From: Clostridia bacterium | GTDB taxonomy: Bacteria > Bacillota > Clostridia > Oscillospirales > UBA644 | Direction of reading: 5' to 3' | DNA length: 23,050 bases | Assembly (NCBI GenBank): GCA_014872655.1 | Contig: WHHJ01000032.1 | Location: 1-23,050 of the forward strand | In this document: one piece after another, positions 15,281 through 22,429 of the stretch | How the letters are laid out: every line of letters starts with the position of its first letter | Numbering within the stretch: position 1 is the first letter of the stretch | The notes under the pieces: generated by a model | What the model was told of the DNA's origin: nothing | Databases searched by the model: none | Seen by the model: the letters and a program-made list of their open reading frames with translations, nothing else | Position numbers and translations under genes: made by a program

Positions 15281-16132
15281 TTATTCCGTCAAAAACAAAA
15301 CGCCCAGCGTGTCAGGTCCGCAATGTGCAGAAACTGTACAACCTGCAGTAGTTTGTATAATTTCGTCAAATAAATCATACTGCCGAACCAGTTCACAGGC
15401 ATAGTCGGCAAGCCCCTCTGTCACGCAAGTATGCGTTACAAACGCGCGATTACGGACATACTTCACCCCAGGCTGAGTCAACCGTTCCTCAATATACAAC
15501 TTAATAACATCTTTCATTTTTCCACGATATTTACGACCAACACCCATTTTGCCACTTTTTACCTCGATGCATGGACGAAGTTTCAGAATATTTGCGCCTA
15601 ACGCAGCTACCGCAGAACAACGGCCGCCTTTATGTAAATACTCCAGAGTATCTACCACAAAACTGGCGTCTACCTTTGGCACCAACAAGTTCACGTACTC
15701 TGCAATTTCCTTTGCAGACATCTTGCCCTCTTTGGCCTTCATCGCCGCTTCCAGCACAATATGTCCGCTGCCCGTAGATAAATTATAAGAATCTACAACA
15801 TATACATTGTCAAACTCTTCTGCCGCCAATACGGCGTTTTGACATGTACTTGAAAAATAAGAACTGATACTGATATGCACAATATCATATCCATCCTGTT
15901 TATACTGACGGAAAACTTCCGCATATTCACCGACTGAAAGAGCTGCTGTTTTGGGCAATTTATGCGTTTTAGAAACATACTCAAAAATATCAGCAGGAAA
16001 GATATCTACACAGTCTCTGCAAGATTTCTCCCCAACAATTACCCAAAGCGGTAAAATTTTTATATCATAAAGCTGAACCAGCTGTGGAGATAAATCACAA
16101 GTGCTGTCGGCTGTCACAATTACTTTCGCCAT
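15281..16132 (-). CDS. degV: DegV family fatty-acid-binding protein
   Basis: DegV/FakB proteins bind a fatty acid and present it to the FakA kinase for incorporation into phospholipid. The 283 residues are of usual size. Signatures are VIVTADSTCDLSP at the N-terminus, the lipid headgroup loop ISSYFSSTCQNA, VVDSYNLSTGSGHIVLEA, VDTLEYLHKGGRCS and the C-terminal HCGPDTLGVLFL. The start at 16132 is chosen because AAAGGAG lies 8 nt upstream and MAKVIVTADST is the normal N-terminus. A longer in-frame start at 16246 would lie upstream of the promoter. No fakA is visible here. It is expressed from its own sigma-A promoter, divergent from the PLP-enzyme operon, and is coupled to rsmE. Confidence 0.95.
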   Translation of the reverse strand: MAKVIVTADSTCDLSPQLVQLYDIKILPLWVIVGEKSCRDCVDIFPADIFEYVSKTHKLPKTAALSVGEYAEVFRQYKQDGYDIVHISISSYFSSTCQNAVLAAEEFDNVYVVDSYNLSTGSGHIVLEAAMKAKEGKMSAKEIAEYVNLLVPKVDASFVVDTLEYLHKGGRCSAVAALGANILKLRPCIEVKSGKMGVGRKYRGKMKDVIKLYIEERLTQPGVKYVRNRAFVTHTCVTEGLADYACELVRQYDLFDEIIQTTAGCTVSAHCGPDTLGVLFLTE

Positions 16133-16165
16133 AACAAAAACTCCTTTTTCAAGTTTAATAACCAT

Positions 16166-16194
16166 ATTATACAACCCTTTTTGATGCAAGTCAA
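16166..16194 (-). promoter_or_regulatory. Sigma-A promoter of degV-rsmE
   Basis: TTGACT (16189-16194) and TATAAT (16166-16171) on the minus strand are 17 bp apart. The -10 lies 33 bp from the degV start. Immediately upstream of the -35 is ATTCCAAATTGTA, nearly the same as a motif in the divergent promoter. Confidence 0.85.
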
Positions 16195-16277
16195 TACAAT
16201 TTGGAATATTTTCCAAGATCCTGGAGACTTTGCCTGCACAAATCACAAAAAACTTTTCGGCATAAATATGTCACATA

Positions 16278-16306
16278 TTGACTTACATTCCAAAATGTAG
16301 TAAAAT
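16278..16306 (+). promoter_or_regulatory. Sigma-A promoter of the PLP enzyme-citrate synthase operon, with internal palindrome
   Basis: TTGACT (16278-16283) and TAAAAT (16301-16306) are 17 bp apart. The spacer contains the 16-bp palindrome TACATTCCAAAATGTA (16284-16299), well placed for a repressor to block RNA polymerase. The regulator is unknown. Confidence 0.75.
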
Positions 16307-16311
16307 ATACT

Positions 16312-16342
16312 TATCATCTTTATTGATTTTTATCAAATGATA
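16312..16342 (+). promoter_or_regulatory. 5' leader hairpin before the PLP enzyme gene
   Basis: TATCAT (16312-16317) pairs with ATGATA (16337-16342), and inside it TTGAT pairs with ATCAA around TTTT. The left arm has a 5-nt bulge. The structure occupies nearly the whole leader from the predicted transcript start to just before GAAAGG. It may protect the mRNA or modulate ribosome access. Confidence 0.4.
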
Positions 16343-16355
16343 GAAAGGTTTTTCC

Positions 16356-17612
16356 ATGCAAAGCCAAACATTACAACTTGCAGAAAAAATTGAACAACAA
16401 GCCCAAGAAATATTTCATGAAATTGATCGAGTCAGTTTATATAATACACAAAAAGTTCTCGCAGCCTTTCACGAGCATAGAATCTCCGAACCGATGCTGC
16501 ACGGAACCACCGGATACGGTTATGACGATCACGGCAGAGATGCGTTAGATGCAATCTATGCACAGGTTTTTGAGACCGAAGACGCTCTTGTGCGACACCA
16601 GTTTGTCAACGGAACCCATACCATTGCCACCGTTTTTTACGCTGTTTTACGACCGGGAGACACTCTCCTTTCTGTTACAGGGGCGCCTTATGACACTTTA
16701 TTAGAAACCATCGGCGTCAGCGGTGAAGACGGCAGAGGTTCCCTTAAAGATTTTGGGATCCGGTACAAGCAAATCGAACTGCTTCCTTCGGGAGATCCGG
16801 ATCTGGAACAAATCCAGCAGCAACTTCTTGCAGACCCCAGCATCAAAATGGTTTTTATGCAGCGTTCCCGCGGTTATTCTCAACGAAAGACCTTAACGCC
16901 GCAACAAATTAAACAGATTTGCGATACCGTAAAACAGGTTCGACCCGTCTGTATTTTTGCAGATAATTGCTACGGAGAATTTGTTCGCACCTCAGAACCC
17001 ACTACGCTTGGCGTAGACATCATTGCGGGCTCATTAATAAAAAATCCAGGCGGTGGATTGGCACAAACAGGCGGATATATTGCAGGCAAAAAACAGTATG
17101 TTGATCTGTGTGCACGCCGGCTGACTTCGGTTGGCATCGGCAAAGAATGCGGCGCAACACTGGATCAATTGCGGTATCTATATCAGGGATTTTTTATGGC
17201 GCCGCACATCACAGCCCAGGCGCTCAAAACGGCGGTCTTTGCAGCCGGACTCTTTCAAGCAGCCGGGTACGAAGTATCTCCGCTGCCGACAGAAATTCGC
17301 GAAGATATTATCCAATCGATTATTTTCGGTCAAAAAGAACCGTTATTGGCCTTTATGCAGGGCATTCAATATTCCTCTCCCATTGACAGCTTTGTCACTC
17401 CGGAGCCCTGGGCGATGCCCGGATATCAGGATGAAGTTGTCATGGCAGCAGGAACCTTTGTGAGCGGCGCGTCCATCGAGCTTTCTGCGGACGCTCCCAT
17501 CAAGCCCCCGTACCGTGCCTATTTTCAGGGTGGATTAACCTATCCGTCAGGGAAACTGGCCATTATCCATGCGTTAGAGCAAATACAACACAGTTTAGGA
17601 GGATTGACATGA
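16356..17612 (+). CDS. ynbB: Methionine gamma-lyase family PLP enzyme (YnbB-like)
   Basis: The 418 residues match the Met_gamma_lyase family (PF06838), often annotated as aluminium resistance protein or YnbB. These are fold-type I PLP enzymes related to cystathionine and methionine lyases. The PLP site is visible: D203 in ADNCYGEFV, and the Schiff-base Lys K229 in GSLIKNPGGGLAQTGGYIAG. The N-terminal HGTTGYGYDDHGRDALD is typical of the family. The actual substrate is not established by sequence; a C-S lyase role in sulfur amino acid metabolism is likely. GAAAGG lies 8 nt before ATG 16356. The stop overlaps the start of citrate synthase as ATGA, so the two are translationally coupled. It has a strong promoter with a palindromic spacer. 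Confidence 0.92.
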   Translation: MQSQTLQLAEKIEQQAQEIFHEIDRVSLYNTQKVLAAFHEHRISEPMLHGTTGYGYDDHGRDALDAIYAQVFETEDALVRHQFVNGTHTIATVFYAVLRPGDTLLSVTGAPYDTLLETIGVSGEDGRGSLKDFGIRYKQIELLPSGDPDLEQIQQQLLADPSIKMVFMQRSRGYSQRKTLTPQQIKQICDTVKQVRPVCIFADNCYGEFVRTSEPTTLGVDIIAGSLIKNPGGGLAQTGGYIAGKKQYVDLCARRLTSVGIGKECGATLDQLRYLYQGFFMAPHITAQALKTAVFAAGLFQAAGYEVSPLPTEIREDIIQSIIFGQKEPLLAFMQGIQYSSPIDSFVTPEPWAMPGYQDEVVMAAGTFVSGASIELSADAPIKPPYRAYFQGGLTYPSGKLAIIHALEQIQHSLGGLT

Positions 17613-18970
17613 TTAAAAATTATGCAGACATTATACCCGAAGTAACGGAATTGGCTAAACTCTGTAAAAACAATGCAATCAGCCCCGATTTATATACCAA
17701 GTATGATGTTAAAAGAGGGCTGCGTGACCTCAACGGAAAAGGGGTATTAACCGGGCTGACCGAGATATCAGAGATCATTTCTTCTAAAGTGGAAAACGGC
17801 GTAGAAGTTCCCTGCGAAGGTATTCTAACCTATCGTGGAATCAATGTAAAAGATCTGGTAAAAGGATTTATCCAAGAAGACCGCTTTGGTTTTGAAGAGA
17901 CGGCTTATTTACTTTTATTCGGGTCTTTGCCCAACAGCACGCAATTAGACTCGTTTCGTAATATATTGGGCGAGTATCGTCAGCTGCCTCCCGGTTTTGT
18001 GAAGAACATTATCATGGCCGCTCCCAGCAAAGACATGATGAATACGCTTGCCCGCAGTGTTCTGGCGTTATATGCCTATGACGACAATGCAGACGACACA
18101 TCCATTGAAAATGTACTCAGACAAAGTTTGGAATTGATTTCACTATTCCCGGTATTAGCCGTTTACGGATACCAGGTACATAGTTATTATCACGGCGGGA
18201 ACAGTTTATACATCCATCCTCCGGTCAAAGAAAAATCCACGGCAGAAAACATTTTAAGCATGCTGCGCCCCGATAGTAAATACACCAAATTAGAAGCGCA
18301 GATTCTTGATATTGCCTTGGTATTGCATGCAGAACACGGAGGCGGAAACAACTCCACCTTTACCACCCATGTTGTCACCTCTTCGATGACGGACACTTAC
18401 GCAACGATAGCCGCTGCATTAGGCTCGTTAAAAGGTCCTCGGCACGGCGGCGCTAATATCAAAGTCTCTAAGATGTTTGAGGACATGAAACAGTGTGTCA
18501 AAGACTGGAAAGATGAAGACGAAATCAAGGCCTATCTATCCGATTTGTTGGAGAAAAAGGCGTTCGACCAGAAAGGACTCATTTACGGTATGGGCCATGC
18601 CGTCTATTCTCTTTCGGACCCCAGAGCCGATATTCTGCGCGGATTTGTTAAGAGTTTATCCGAAGAAAAAGGCATGTTAGCTGAATTTGAATTATATTCC
18701 ACAGTAGAACGTCTGGCACCGCAAATCATATCCGAAAAGCGGAAGATCTACAAAGGTGTCAGCGCAAACGTCGATTTTTACAGCGGCCTGGTGTACGACA
18801 TGTTAGGGCTTCCGCCGGAGTTATATACGCCGATCTTTGCGATTTCCCGTATTGTGGGTTGGAGCGCACACCGGTTAGAAGAACTTTTATGCGCAGGCAA
18901 GATCATCCGTCCAGCATACAAAAGCATCATCACACCACAGGATTATGTCAAACTTACGGACAGAAAATAA
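17609..18970 (+). CDS. gltA: Citrate synthase (citrate/2-methylcitrate synthase family)
   Basis: It condenses oxaloacetate and acetyl-CoA to citrate, the entry to the oxidative branch that leads to 2-oxoglutarate and glutamate in anaerobes. The 453 residues are at the long end for bacteria, as in clostridial forms that carry an N-terminal extension. The catalytic triad is visible: H243 in LHAEHGGGNNSTF, H330 in YGMGHAVYS, D389 in NVDFYSG. GPRHGGAN (277-284) is the conserved CoA-side loop. GGAGG lies inside the end of the upstream gene, 7 nt before ATG 17609, with a 4-bp overlap. It is terminated by a strong hairpin right after the stop. A methylcitrate synthase role cannot be excluded, but no prp genes are nearby. 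Confidence 0.93.
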   Translation: MIKNYADIIPEVTELAKLCKNNAISPDLYTKYDVKRGLRDLNGKGVLTGLTEISEIISSKVENGVEVPCEGILTYRGINVKDLVKGFIQEDRFGFEETAYLLLFGSLPNSTQLDSFRNILGEYRQLPPGFVKNIIMAAPSKDMMNTLARSVLALYAYDDNADDTSIENVLRQSLELISLFPVLAVYGYQVHSYYHGGNSLYIHPPVKEKSTAENILSMLRPDSKYTKLEAQILDIALVLHAEHGGGNNSTFTTHVVTSSMTDTYATIAAALGSLKGPRHGGANIKVSKMFEDMKQCVKDWKDEDEIKAYLSDLLEKKAFDQKGLIYGMGHAVYSLSDPRADILRGFVKSLSEEKGMLAEFELYSTVERLAPQIISEKRKIYKGVSANVDFYSGLVYDMLGLPPELYTPIFAISRIVGWSAHRLEELLCAGKIIRPAYKSIITPQDYVKLTDRK

Positions 18971-18984
18971 AACATGGATACAGC

Positions 18985-19017
18985 ACAGCGCTGCCGTTAT
19001 TGGGCAGCGCTGTTTTT
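18985..19017 (+). terminator. Intrinsic terminator of the citrate synthase operon
   Basis: ACAGCGCTGCC (18985-18995) pairs perfectly with GGCAGCGCTGT (19003-19013) around a 7-nt loop and is followed by a T-tract. On the opposite strand the same bases encode the last residues and stop codon of a small gene. Confidence 0.9.
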
Positions 19018-19170
19018 ATTCAGATATTCATTTTTGCATTGTTTACAATGACCGCAATCCAGACACTCTTCTCTATTTTGCTGTTGATGATGTACTTTTA
19101 TTGCAACATTTCGGCGAATCACCGGGCAATATTTCTTCGTCACTGAAAAATCAGTTTCGGGTAAATTCAT
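18997..19170 (-). CDS. Small Cys-rich protein (57 aa), putative metal-binding knuckle
   Basis: From ATG 19170, with AAGGAG 9 nt upstream, a 57-residue protein runs to a TAA at 18997-18999. It contains KKYCPVIRRNV near the N-terminus and the cluster EECLDCGHCKQCKNEYL. That gives five Cys, four of them spaced C-x2-C-x2-C-x2-C, plus nearby His residues. The pattern suggests zinc or iron-sulfur binding. It is basic and has no signal peptide or membrane helix. I do not recognise the family. Its 3' end is antisense to the citrate synthase terminator, and its stop codon falls in the hairpin loop. It lies downstream of pckG on the same strand but beyond the pckG terminator, so it needs its own promoter or read-through; I see no strong promoter. 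Confidence 0.65.
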   Translation of the reverse strand: MNLPETDFSVTKKYCPVIRRNVAIKVHHQQQNREECLDCGHCKQCKNEYLNKNSAAQ

Positions 19171-19255
19171 ACAAAAAAACTCCTTAAAGTATATTTTCTT
19201 CCCAACCTTAGTTTATGTTAAATTTCCCGAATAACCGTTCCTGTTTTTTACAATT

Positions 19256-19286
19256 AAAAAAGGGACTCTCAGCGAGTCCCTTTTTT
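19256..19286 (-). terminator. Intrinsic terminator of pckG
   Basis: GGGACTC (19262-19268) and GAGTCCC (19274-19280), flanked by A6 and T6, make a 13-bp symmetrical stem around TCAGC. On the minus strand it lies just 12 bp after the pckG stop. The symmetrical A/T flanks allow termination in both directions. Confidence 0.88.
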
Positions 19287-19298
19287 ATTGAAATCATA

Positions 19299-21068
19299 TT
19301 ACTGATCCAAACGAGCTTCAAATGCCGCCAATTGGTCATACAATTCTTTCGGCATTCTGTCGCCGATTTTTGCATAAAATTCTTTTACGCCTTTAATATC
19401 CTCTTTCCACAAGGATTTATCAACAGAAAGCAACTCTTTCATCACATCCAGCGTTACGCCTTCCGACTCAAGTCCTTCAATGTTAATATCCTCCGGTTTC
19501 GGCATGTATCCGATCGGCGTTTCAACGGCATCTACCGTTCCATCACAACGTGCCAGAATCCACATCAAAACACGCATGTTGTCGCCAAATCCCGGCCAGA
19601 TAAAGTTCCCTTCATCGTCTGTTCTAAACCAGTTTACGTTAAAGATCTTCGGCGCATGAGGAATCTTTTTACCCATTTCAATCCAGTGTGCAAAATAATC
19701 GCCCATGTTATATCCGCAGAACGGCAGCATGGCCATCGGGTCACGGCGAACAACACCTACCGCACCGGCTGCTGCAGCCGTGGTTTCGGAAGCCATCGCA
19801 GAACCAACATAAACACCATGGTTCCAATCAAAAGATTGATATACCAACGGAGCCGTCTTTGCACGACGTCCGCCAAAGACGATCGCATCGATGGGAACAC
19901 CGGTTGCAGAATCAAATTCTTTCGAAATGCACGGACAATTTTTGGCTTTTGCCGTAAACCGAGAGTTCGGATGAGCACCTTTTTCGCCCTTGGTGTAATC
20001 CCATTTCTCGCCTTTCCAGTTTACCGCGTTGGTCGGCGGAGTCTTGGTCAAGCCTTCCCACCAAACAGTATTGTCATCCAAATTGTGAACCACATTGGTA
20101 AAGATCGTATCTTTTTCTGTTGTATGCAATGCGTTCGGGTTAGATTTCAAGTTGGTTCCGGGAGCAACACCGAAGAACCCGTTTTCCGGATTCATTGCCC
20201 ACAAACGGCCGTCAGGTCCGATACGCAACCAGGAAATATCGTCGCCCACACACCATACTTTGTATCCTTTTTCACGGTAAATCTCCGGCGGAATCAACAT
20301 CGCCAGATTGGTTTTACCGCAAGCAGACGGGAATGCAGCACAGATATAACGAGTTTTGCCGGTCGGGTCTTCAATACCCAAAATCAACATATGCTCTGCC
20401 AACCAGCCTTCTTTTCTTGCAAGGTAGGAAGCAATACGCAAAGCAAAGCACTTTTTACCCAACAAAACGTTTCCGCCGTATCCGGAGTTTACAGACATGA
20501 TCGTGTTATCTTCGGGGAAATGCACAATATAACGATTTTCTTCATCCAAGTCTTTCTTTGCATGCAGACCCTTTACAAAATCCGGGTTGTCACCCAAAGC
20601 ATCCATAACAGCTGTTCCGACACGGGTCATGATCAGCATGTTCAGTACAACATAAATAGAGTCCGTCAATTCAATACCGATTTTAGAAAACTCAGATCCG
20701 ATAACACCCATCGAGTACGGAATTACATACATCGTACGTCCTTGATAAGATCCGTCATACAATTTGTACAACTTCGCATACATTTCCTGCGGATCACACC
20801 AGTTGTTGGTTGCACCGGCATCTTCCTTTTTCTTTGTACAAATAAATGTCCGGTTCTCTACACGAGCCACGTCATTGATGGCTGTCCGATGCAGATAGCA
20901 TCCCGGCAACTTCTCCTGATTCAATTTAATCAGTTCACCTGTTTTACAAGCCTCTTGACGAAGTTTCTCGGCCTGTTCTTCCGAACCGTCGATCCAAACA
21001 ACCTCATCGGGTTTTACAAGGGCTTTCATTTCTTCCAGCCATTTCAACACAGCTGCATTCTTTGTCAT
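19299..21068 (-). CDS. pckG: Phosphoenolpyruvate carboxykinase (GTP type)
   Basis: This enzyme interconverts oxaloacetate and PEP with GTP/GDP. In anaerobes it can run in either the gluconeogenic or the anaplerotic direction. The 589 residues are typical of the GTP class, not the shorter ATP class. Motifs seen are the P-loop FPSACGKTNLAML (246-258) with the reactive Cys250, the kinase-2-like VGDDISW (274-280), MSVNSGYGGN (191-200) and RRAKTAPLVYQSFDW (the PEP-site region). GAGGTG lies 7 nt before ATG 21068. The gene is monocistronic, with its own terminator. A strong promoter at 21292-21320 gives a leader of about 215 nt. A long open frame exists on the opposite strand but is a shadow of this gene. 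Confidence 0.96.
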   Translation of the reverse strand: MTKNAAVLKWLEEMKALVKPDEVVWIDGSEEQAEKLRQEACKTGELIKLNQEKLPGCYLHRTAINDVARVENRTFICTKKKEDAGATNNWCDPQEMYAKLYKLYDGSYQGRTMYVIPYSMGVIGSEFSKIGIELTDSIYVVLNMLIMTRVGTAVMDALGDNPDFVKGLHAKKDLDEENRYIVHFPEDNTIMSVNSGYGGNVLLGKKCFALRIASYLARKEGWLAEHMLILGIEDPTGKTRYICAAFPSACGKTNLAMLIPPEIYREKGYKVWCVGDDISWLRIGPDGRLWAMNPENGFFGVAPGTNLKSNPNALHTTEKDTIFTNVVHNLDDNTVWWEGLTKTPPTNAVNWKGEKWDYTKGEKGAHPNSRFTAKAKNCPCISKEFDSATGVPIDAIVFGGRRAKTAPLVYQSFDWNHGVYVGSAMASETTAAAAGAVGVVRRDPMAMLPFCGYNMGDYFAHWIEMGKKIPHAPKIFNVNWFRTDDEGNFIWPGFGDNMRVLMWILARCDGTVDAVETPIGYMPKPEDINIEGLESEGVTLDVMKELLSVDKSLWKEDIKGVKEFYAKIGDRMPKELYDQLAAFEARLDQ

Positions 21069-21285
21069 AACCTTGCACCTCTATTACTATTATTTTTCGC
21101 TTTATCATTTTGCAGGAACAAAAACCAAATCCTGCATTTTTGTCTGCCGCATAACAGAAGATTTCCGAAAAAAACACATCATAAAAATGTGGACAACATC
21201 CTAAAAACATTTAATTTTTAAGATAACGTTAAAAGGATGTAAAAGTCCGTATTTTCGACGGATTTTTTCTCCAATTATGCGCTTT
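21069..21285 (-). promoter_or_regulatory. Long structured leader of pckG
   Basis: The predicted transcript start near 21285 leaves about 215 nt before the ATG. Two hairpins are visible. TCCGT/ACGGA around a 7-nt loop (21246-21262) is close to the 5' end and followed by CTTTT. TGCAGGA/TCCTGCA around a 12-nt loop (21111-21136) lies in the middle. No known riboswitch class is recognised. It may be a cis-regulatory RNA, or simply a long leader. Confidence 0.4.
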
Positions 21286-21291
21286 GAAGTT

Positions 21292-21320
21292 ATTATATCA
21301 TTTTTTTATGCCGATTTCAA
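21292..21320 (-). promoter_or_regulatory. Sigma-A promoter of pckG with extended -10
   Basis: On the minus strand, TTGAAA (21315-21320) and TATAAT (21292-21297) are 17 bp apart. TGA directly before the -10 gives an extended -10 element. The Rex-like site lies about 25 bp upstream of the -35. Confidence 0.75.
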
Positions 21321-21344
21321 GTGCTAAATGCAAATTTTATACTT

Positions 21345-21362
21345 TTGTTAAACAAATAACAA
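21345..21362. promoter_or_regulatory. Rex-like redox operator between pckG and queH
   Basis: TTGTTAAACAAATAACAA matches the clostridial Rex consensus TTGTTAANNNNTTAACAA at 13 of 14 defined positions. Rex senses the NADH/NAD ratio and represses fermentation and central-carbon genes. The site is upstream of the main pckG promoter. It also lies between TTTGTT and TATAAA elements of a possible second minus-strand promoter, and just after a TTTCAA-17-TATACT pair on the plus strand. A nested palindrome AAACAAAT-N5-ATTTGTTT (21350-21370) overlaps it. Confidence 0.5.
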
Positions 21363-21396
21363 ATTTGTTTCTGTCCACAAGTCAGAAACCGGTTTA

Positions 21397-21425
21397 TTGA
21401 CAAAAATAAAAGGCTGTGCTATACT
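21397..21425 (+). promoter_or_regulatory. Sigma-A promoter of queH
   Basis: A consensus TTGACA (21397-21402) and TATACT (21420-21425) are 17 bp apart. The start codon follows within about 22 bp, so the leader is short and leaves no room for a preQ1 riboswitch. Confidence 0.85.
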
Positions 21426-21446
21426 CAATTTGAAAGGAAGATTTGG

Positions 21447-22088
21447 ATGAAAATAAACTATCAAAAAAAAATGGAAGACATCTTGTCTTCCTTAACGGAA
21501 AAGCCTACTCTACTACTACACAGTTGCTGCGCGCCGTGCTCCAGTTATGTGCTGGAATGCCTGCGTCCCCATTTTCATATTATTGATTTCTATTATAATC
21601 CCAATATCGAGCCCGAATCGGAGTATATCAAACGAGCCGACGAATTAAAACGTTTTTTAACCCAGACAGACCCGGACAAAACTGTTTCGTTTATCCAGGC
21701 TCCCTACGAACCGGAAATATTCCGAAACCGAATTCGCGGACTGGAACAAATCCCCGAAGGCGGAGCGCGCTGCTTTGCCTGCTACGCCCTGCGCCTCGAA
21801 GAAAGCGCCAAAAAAGCCCAAGAACTGCATTGCGATTATTTCACCACGACGCTTTCAATTTCGCCGTATAAAAACGCAGAAAAATTAAATCAAATCGGGC
21901 AGCAATTACAAGAAAAGTATCAAGTAAAATACCTGTTTTCGGACTTTAAAAAGAAAAACGGATACCAGCGCTCCATTGAACTTTCCCAACAATACAACCT
22001 CTATCGGCAACCGTATTGCGGCTGTATTTTTTCCCGGCAGGAACAAGAACAACGCCGACAAAAGACACAGACCTCCGATGTAACGTAA
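21447..22088 (+). CDS. queH: QueH, epoxyqueuosine reductase (DUF208 family)
   Basis: QueH carries out the last step of queuosine synthesis, reducing epoxyqueuosine in the wobble position of GUN-anticodon tRNAs. It is the non-cobalamin alternative to QueG. The 213 residues contain the expected cysteine pattern: LLHSCCAPCSSYV (C27, C28, C31), GGARCFACYALRLEE (C109, C112) and PYCGCIFS (C191, C193). FYYNPNIEPESEY (48-60) and TTTLSISPYKN (133-143) are further family signatures. AAGGAAG upstream supports ATG 21447. The promoter is strong and an excellent terminator follows, so the gene is monocistronic. No other que gene is in the window. Confidence 0.95.
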   Translation: MKINYQKKMEDILSSLTEKPTLLLHSCCAPCSSYVLECLRPHFHIIDFYYNPNIEPESEYIKRADELKRFLTQTDPDKTVSFIQAPYEPEIFRNRIRGLEQIPEGGARCFACYALRLEESAKKAQELHCDYFTTTLSISPYKNAEKLNQIGQQLQEKYQVKYLFSDFKKKNGYQRSIELSQQYNLYRQPYCGCIFSRQEQEQRRQKTQTSDVT

Positions 22089-22094
22089 AAAACA

Positions 22095-22132
22095 AAAACC
22101 GCGTGCATTTCTGCAAAAATGTACGCGGTTTT
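22095..22132 (+). terminator. Intrinsic terminator of queH
   Basis: AAAACCGCGTGCATTT and AAATGTACGCGGTTTT form a 16-bp stem with one G-U pair around CTGCAA. It starts 7 bp after the queH stop. The A-rich 5' flank makes it potentially bidirectional. Confidence 0.9.
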
Positions 22133-22429
22133 ATTATACAAGTCACAATTCGGCACAAACAAAAGGTCTTAAAATGCTGTTTGCCAATAAAGCCTTTTAC
22201 CACACCGCCCGTTGTGTATCATGTTTTCTGAAAAACTTGTCAAAACTCCGATCCTCCTCGTGCCTTTATTCCATAACGATTGCAAAATAGAGTGGGCTTT
22301 TGGACAGAGAATGCCCCTGTCCAAAAGCCTACTCTACTTATCATTTGCACAAAATTCTTTTCCCAGCGTATTCCTCTGTGTTGTTCTCTATTCAAGTTTA
22401 CTCCGCCCAGGCGCTCTTTTTATCCACCT
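22133..22429. other. Intergenic region between queH and the right-edge gene
   Basis: About 300 bp without a convincing gene. Short open frames here have no ribosome site and no recognisable content. The only strong structure is the hairpin at 22289-22335. Confidence 0.5.
22289..22335. repeat. Large 19-bp inverted repeat without U-tract
   Basis: Arms 22289-22307 and 22317-22335 pair over 19 bp with a single G-U; the central part is GGCTTTTGGACAG. The loop is 9 nt. No T-run follows on the plus strand; on the minus strand ATTTTG follows, so it could be a weak terminator for the gene ending at 22430. It could also be a dispersed palindromic element. Confidence 0.6.

Noticed and set aside
19215..21221. 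668-codon open frame on the plus strand opposite PEP carboxykinase
   Set aside because: It mirrors pckG, has no ribosome site or family motifs, and its Arg/Phe/His-rich composition is typical of an antisense frame.
21426..21446. preQ1 riboswitch upstream of queH
   Set aside because: The leader predicted from the TTGACA/TATACT promoter is only about 15-20 nt, too short for any riboswitch.
21946..22203. 85-codon minus-strand frame over the queH end
   Set aside because: It runs through the queH terminator hairpin and is antisense to queH, with no ribosome site.
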